The notes beneath the pieces were generated by a model. It made no database searches. It was not told where the DNA came from and was given only the letters and a program-made list of their open reading frames with translations. The position numbers and the translations under genes were made by a program. Below are positions 8,960 through 9,320 of a stretch of DNA of 9,320 bases, piece by piece. This stretch comes from a bacterium (lineage in GTDB: Bacteria > Patescibacteriota > Saccharimonadia > Saccharimonadales > Saccharimonadaceae): positions 1 to 9,320 of the forward strand of contig JAUIDL010000025.1 in assembly GCA_030428585.1 (NCBI GenBank), given 5' to 3'. How positions within the stretch are numbered: position 1 is the stretch's first letter; each line of letters begins with the position of its first letter.

Positions 8960-8968
8960 ATTATATCA
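8960..8968 (-). promoter_or_regulatory. Extended -10 promoter upstream of atpE
   Basis: The minus strand reads TGATATAAT, a perfect TATAAT preceded by the TGn of extended -10 promoters; the TGA is also the atpB stop codon. Transcription would start near 8953, leaving a leader of about 24 bases with AAGGAG before atpE. No convincing -35 is seen at 16-18 bases, as is common for extended -10 promoters. Confidence 0.5.
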
Positions 8969-9319
8969 TTCCCTCGCCGGGGCTGGATTAGCATGAGCTG
9001 CAGATGAATGATCGTGATGTGAAACCGCCAGGGCGGTGAAAATAAGCGTCAGGACAAAGAAGACATACGCTTGGATAAATCCAATAAAGAGCTCGAAGAC
9101 CATAAAGAACGGCAGAACAACGGTCGCAAAGTAGCTGGTCAAGAAAGCAATAACGACCAACAGGACCTCACCCGCAAACGCGTTGCCAAACAAACGTAGC
9201 GTCAGCGCCACGCCACGCGACAATTCACCAATCAGCTCCAAGATGCCTTCGAACGCGCCAATCGGATCTCTAAACGGATTACGGAGATATCGTCCAGCGT
9301 TTTTTAGTACGCCCATATG
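8966..9319 (-). CDS. atpB: F1F0 ATP synthase subunit a, C-terminal part (5' partial)
   Basis: Subunit a forms the stationary proton half-channels facing the c-ring. The frame is open to the right edge (a His codon precedes the Met at 9316), so about half of the protein is outside the window and the Met is internal. The essential stator Arg is in TLRLFGNAFAGE (Arg41 counted from that Met), followed by two membrane helices (about 49-72 and 74-98), with the GFIQAYVFFVLTLIF block that ends the family. A short His/Ala-rich tail (SHHDHSSAAHANPAPARE) follows. The stop is TGA, so UGA is not recoded here. The atp operon promoter is beyond the window. Confidence 0.93.
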   Translation of the reverse strand, partial: HMGVLKNAGRYLRNPFRDPIGAFEGILELIGELSRGVALTLRLFGNAFAGEVLLVVIAFLTSYFATVVLPFFMVFELFIGFIQAYVFFVLTLIFTALAVSHHDHSSAAHANPAPARE

Positions 9320-9320
9320 C

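Noticed and set aside
8966..8968. UGA read as glycine (code 25)
   Set aside because: atpB ends with UGA at the normal family end point, so the standard code applies.

Overview
The window carries a complete run of F-type ATP synthase genes except for the 5' part of the first one, plus housekeeping genes typical of small, reduced bacterial genomes. The 5'-truncated UvrD-like helicase with a C-terminal PD-(D/E)XK nuclease, the compact atp cluster with genes abutting or overlapping by a few bases, a short delta subunit and a lone lysophospholipid-type acyltransferase suggest a Patescibacteria (CPR) member, most likely Candidatus Saccharibacteria (TM7). This placement is inference from protein character, not from a database search. 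UGA is used as a stop (end of atpB), so the UGA=Gly code of Gracilibacteria/Absconditabacteria does not fit.

Layout, plus strand: the nuclease-domain end of a helicase (2-1006); a gap of about 840 bases with no conventional gene (1007-1845); a tRNA-dihydrouridine synthase gene (1846-2811). Minus strand, in transcription order from the right edge: atpB (partial), atpE, atpF, atpH, atpA, atpG, atpD, atpC, then a PlsC-type acyltransferase gene whose 3' end overlaps the 3' end of dus by 32 bases.

The ATP synthase genes make one operon: membrane ring and stator first (a, c, b, delta), then the F1 head (alpha, gamma, beta, epsilon). A consensus extended -10 promoter, TGATATAAT, lies between atpB and atpE and may raise output of subunit c and everything downstream. 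A second possible promoter just before the acyltransferase would give a leaderless message.

The part worth a second look is 996-1845. A near-consensus promoter overlaps the helicase stop codon and points into a GC-richer stretch packed with stem-loops. A perfect 14-bp inverted repeat (1113-1126 with 1783-1796) would close nearly the whole stretch into one RNA domain of about 680 nt. Inside it is a well-positioned 58-codon ORF with a Shine-Dalgarno sequence. The base after the closing stem begins a perfect 12-bp hairpin that traps the ribosome binding site of dus. I do not recognise this RNA as tmRNA, RNase P RNA, SRP RNA, a group I or II intron or a known riboswitch; it is a candidate undescribed structured RNA or long regulatory leader.
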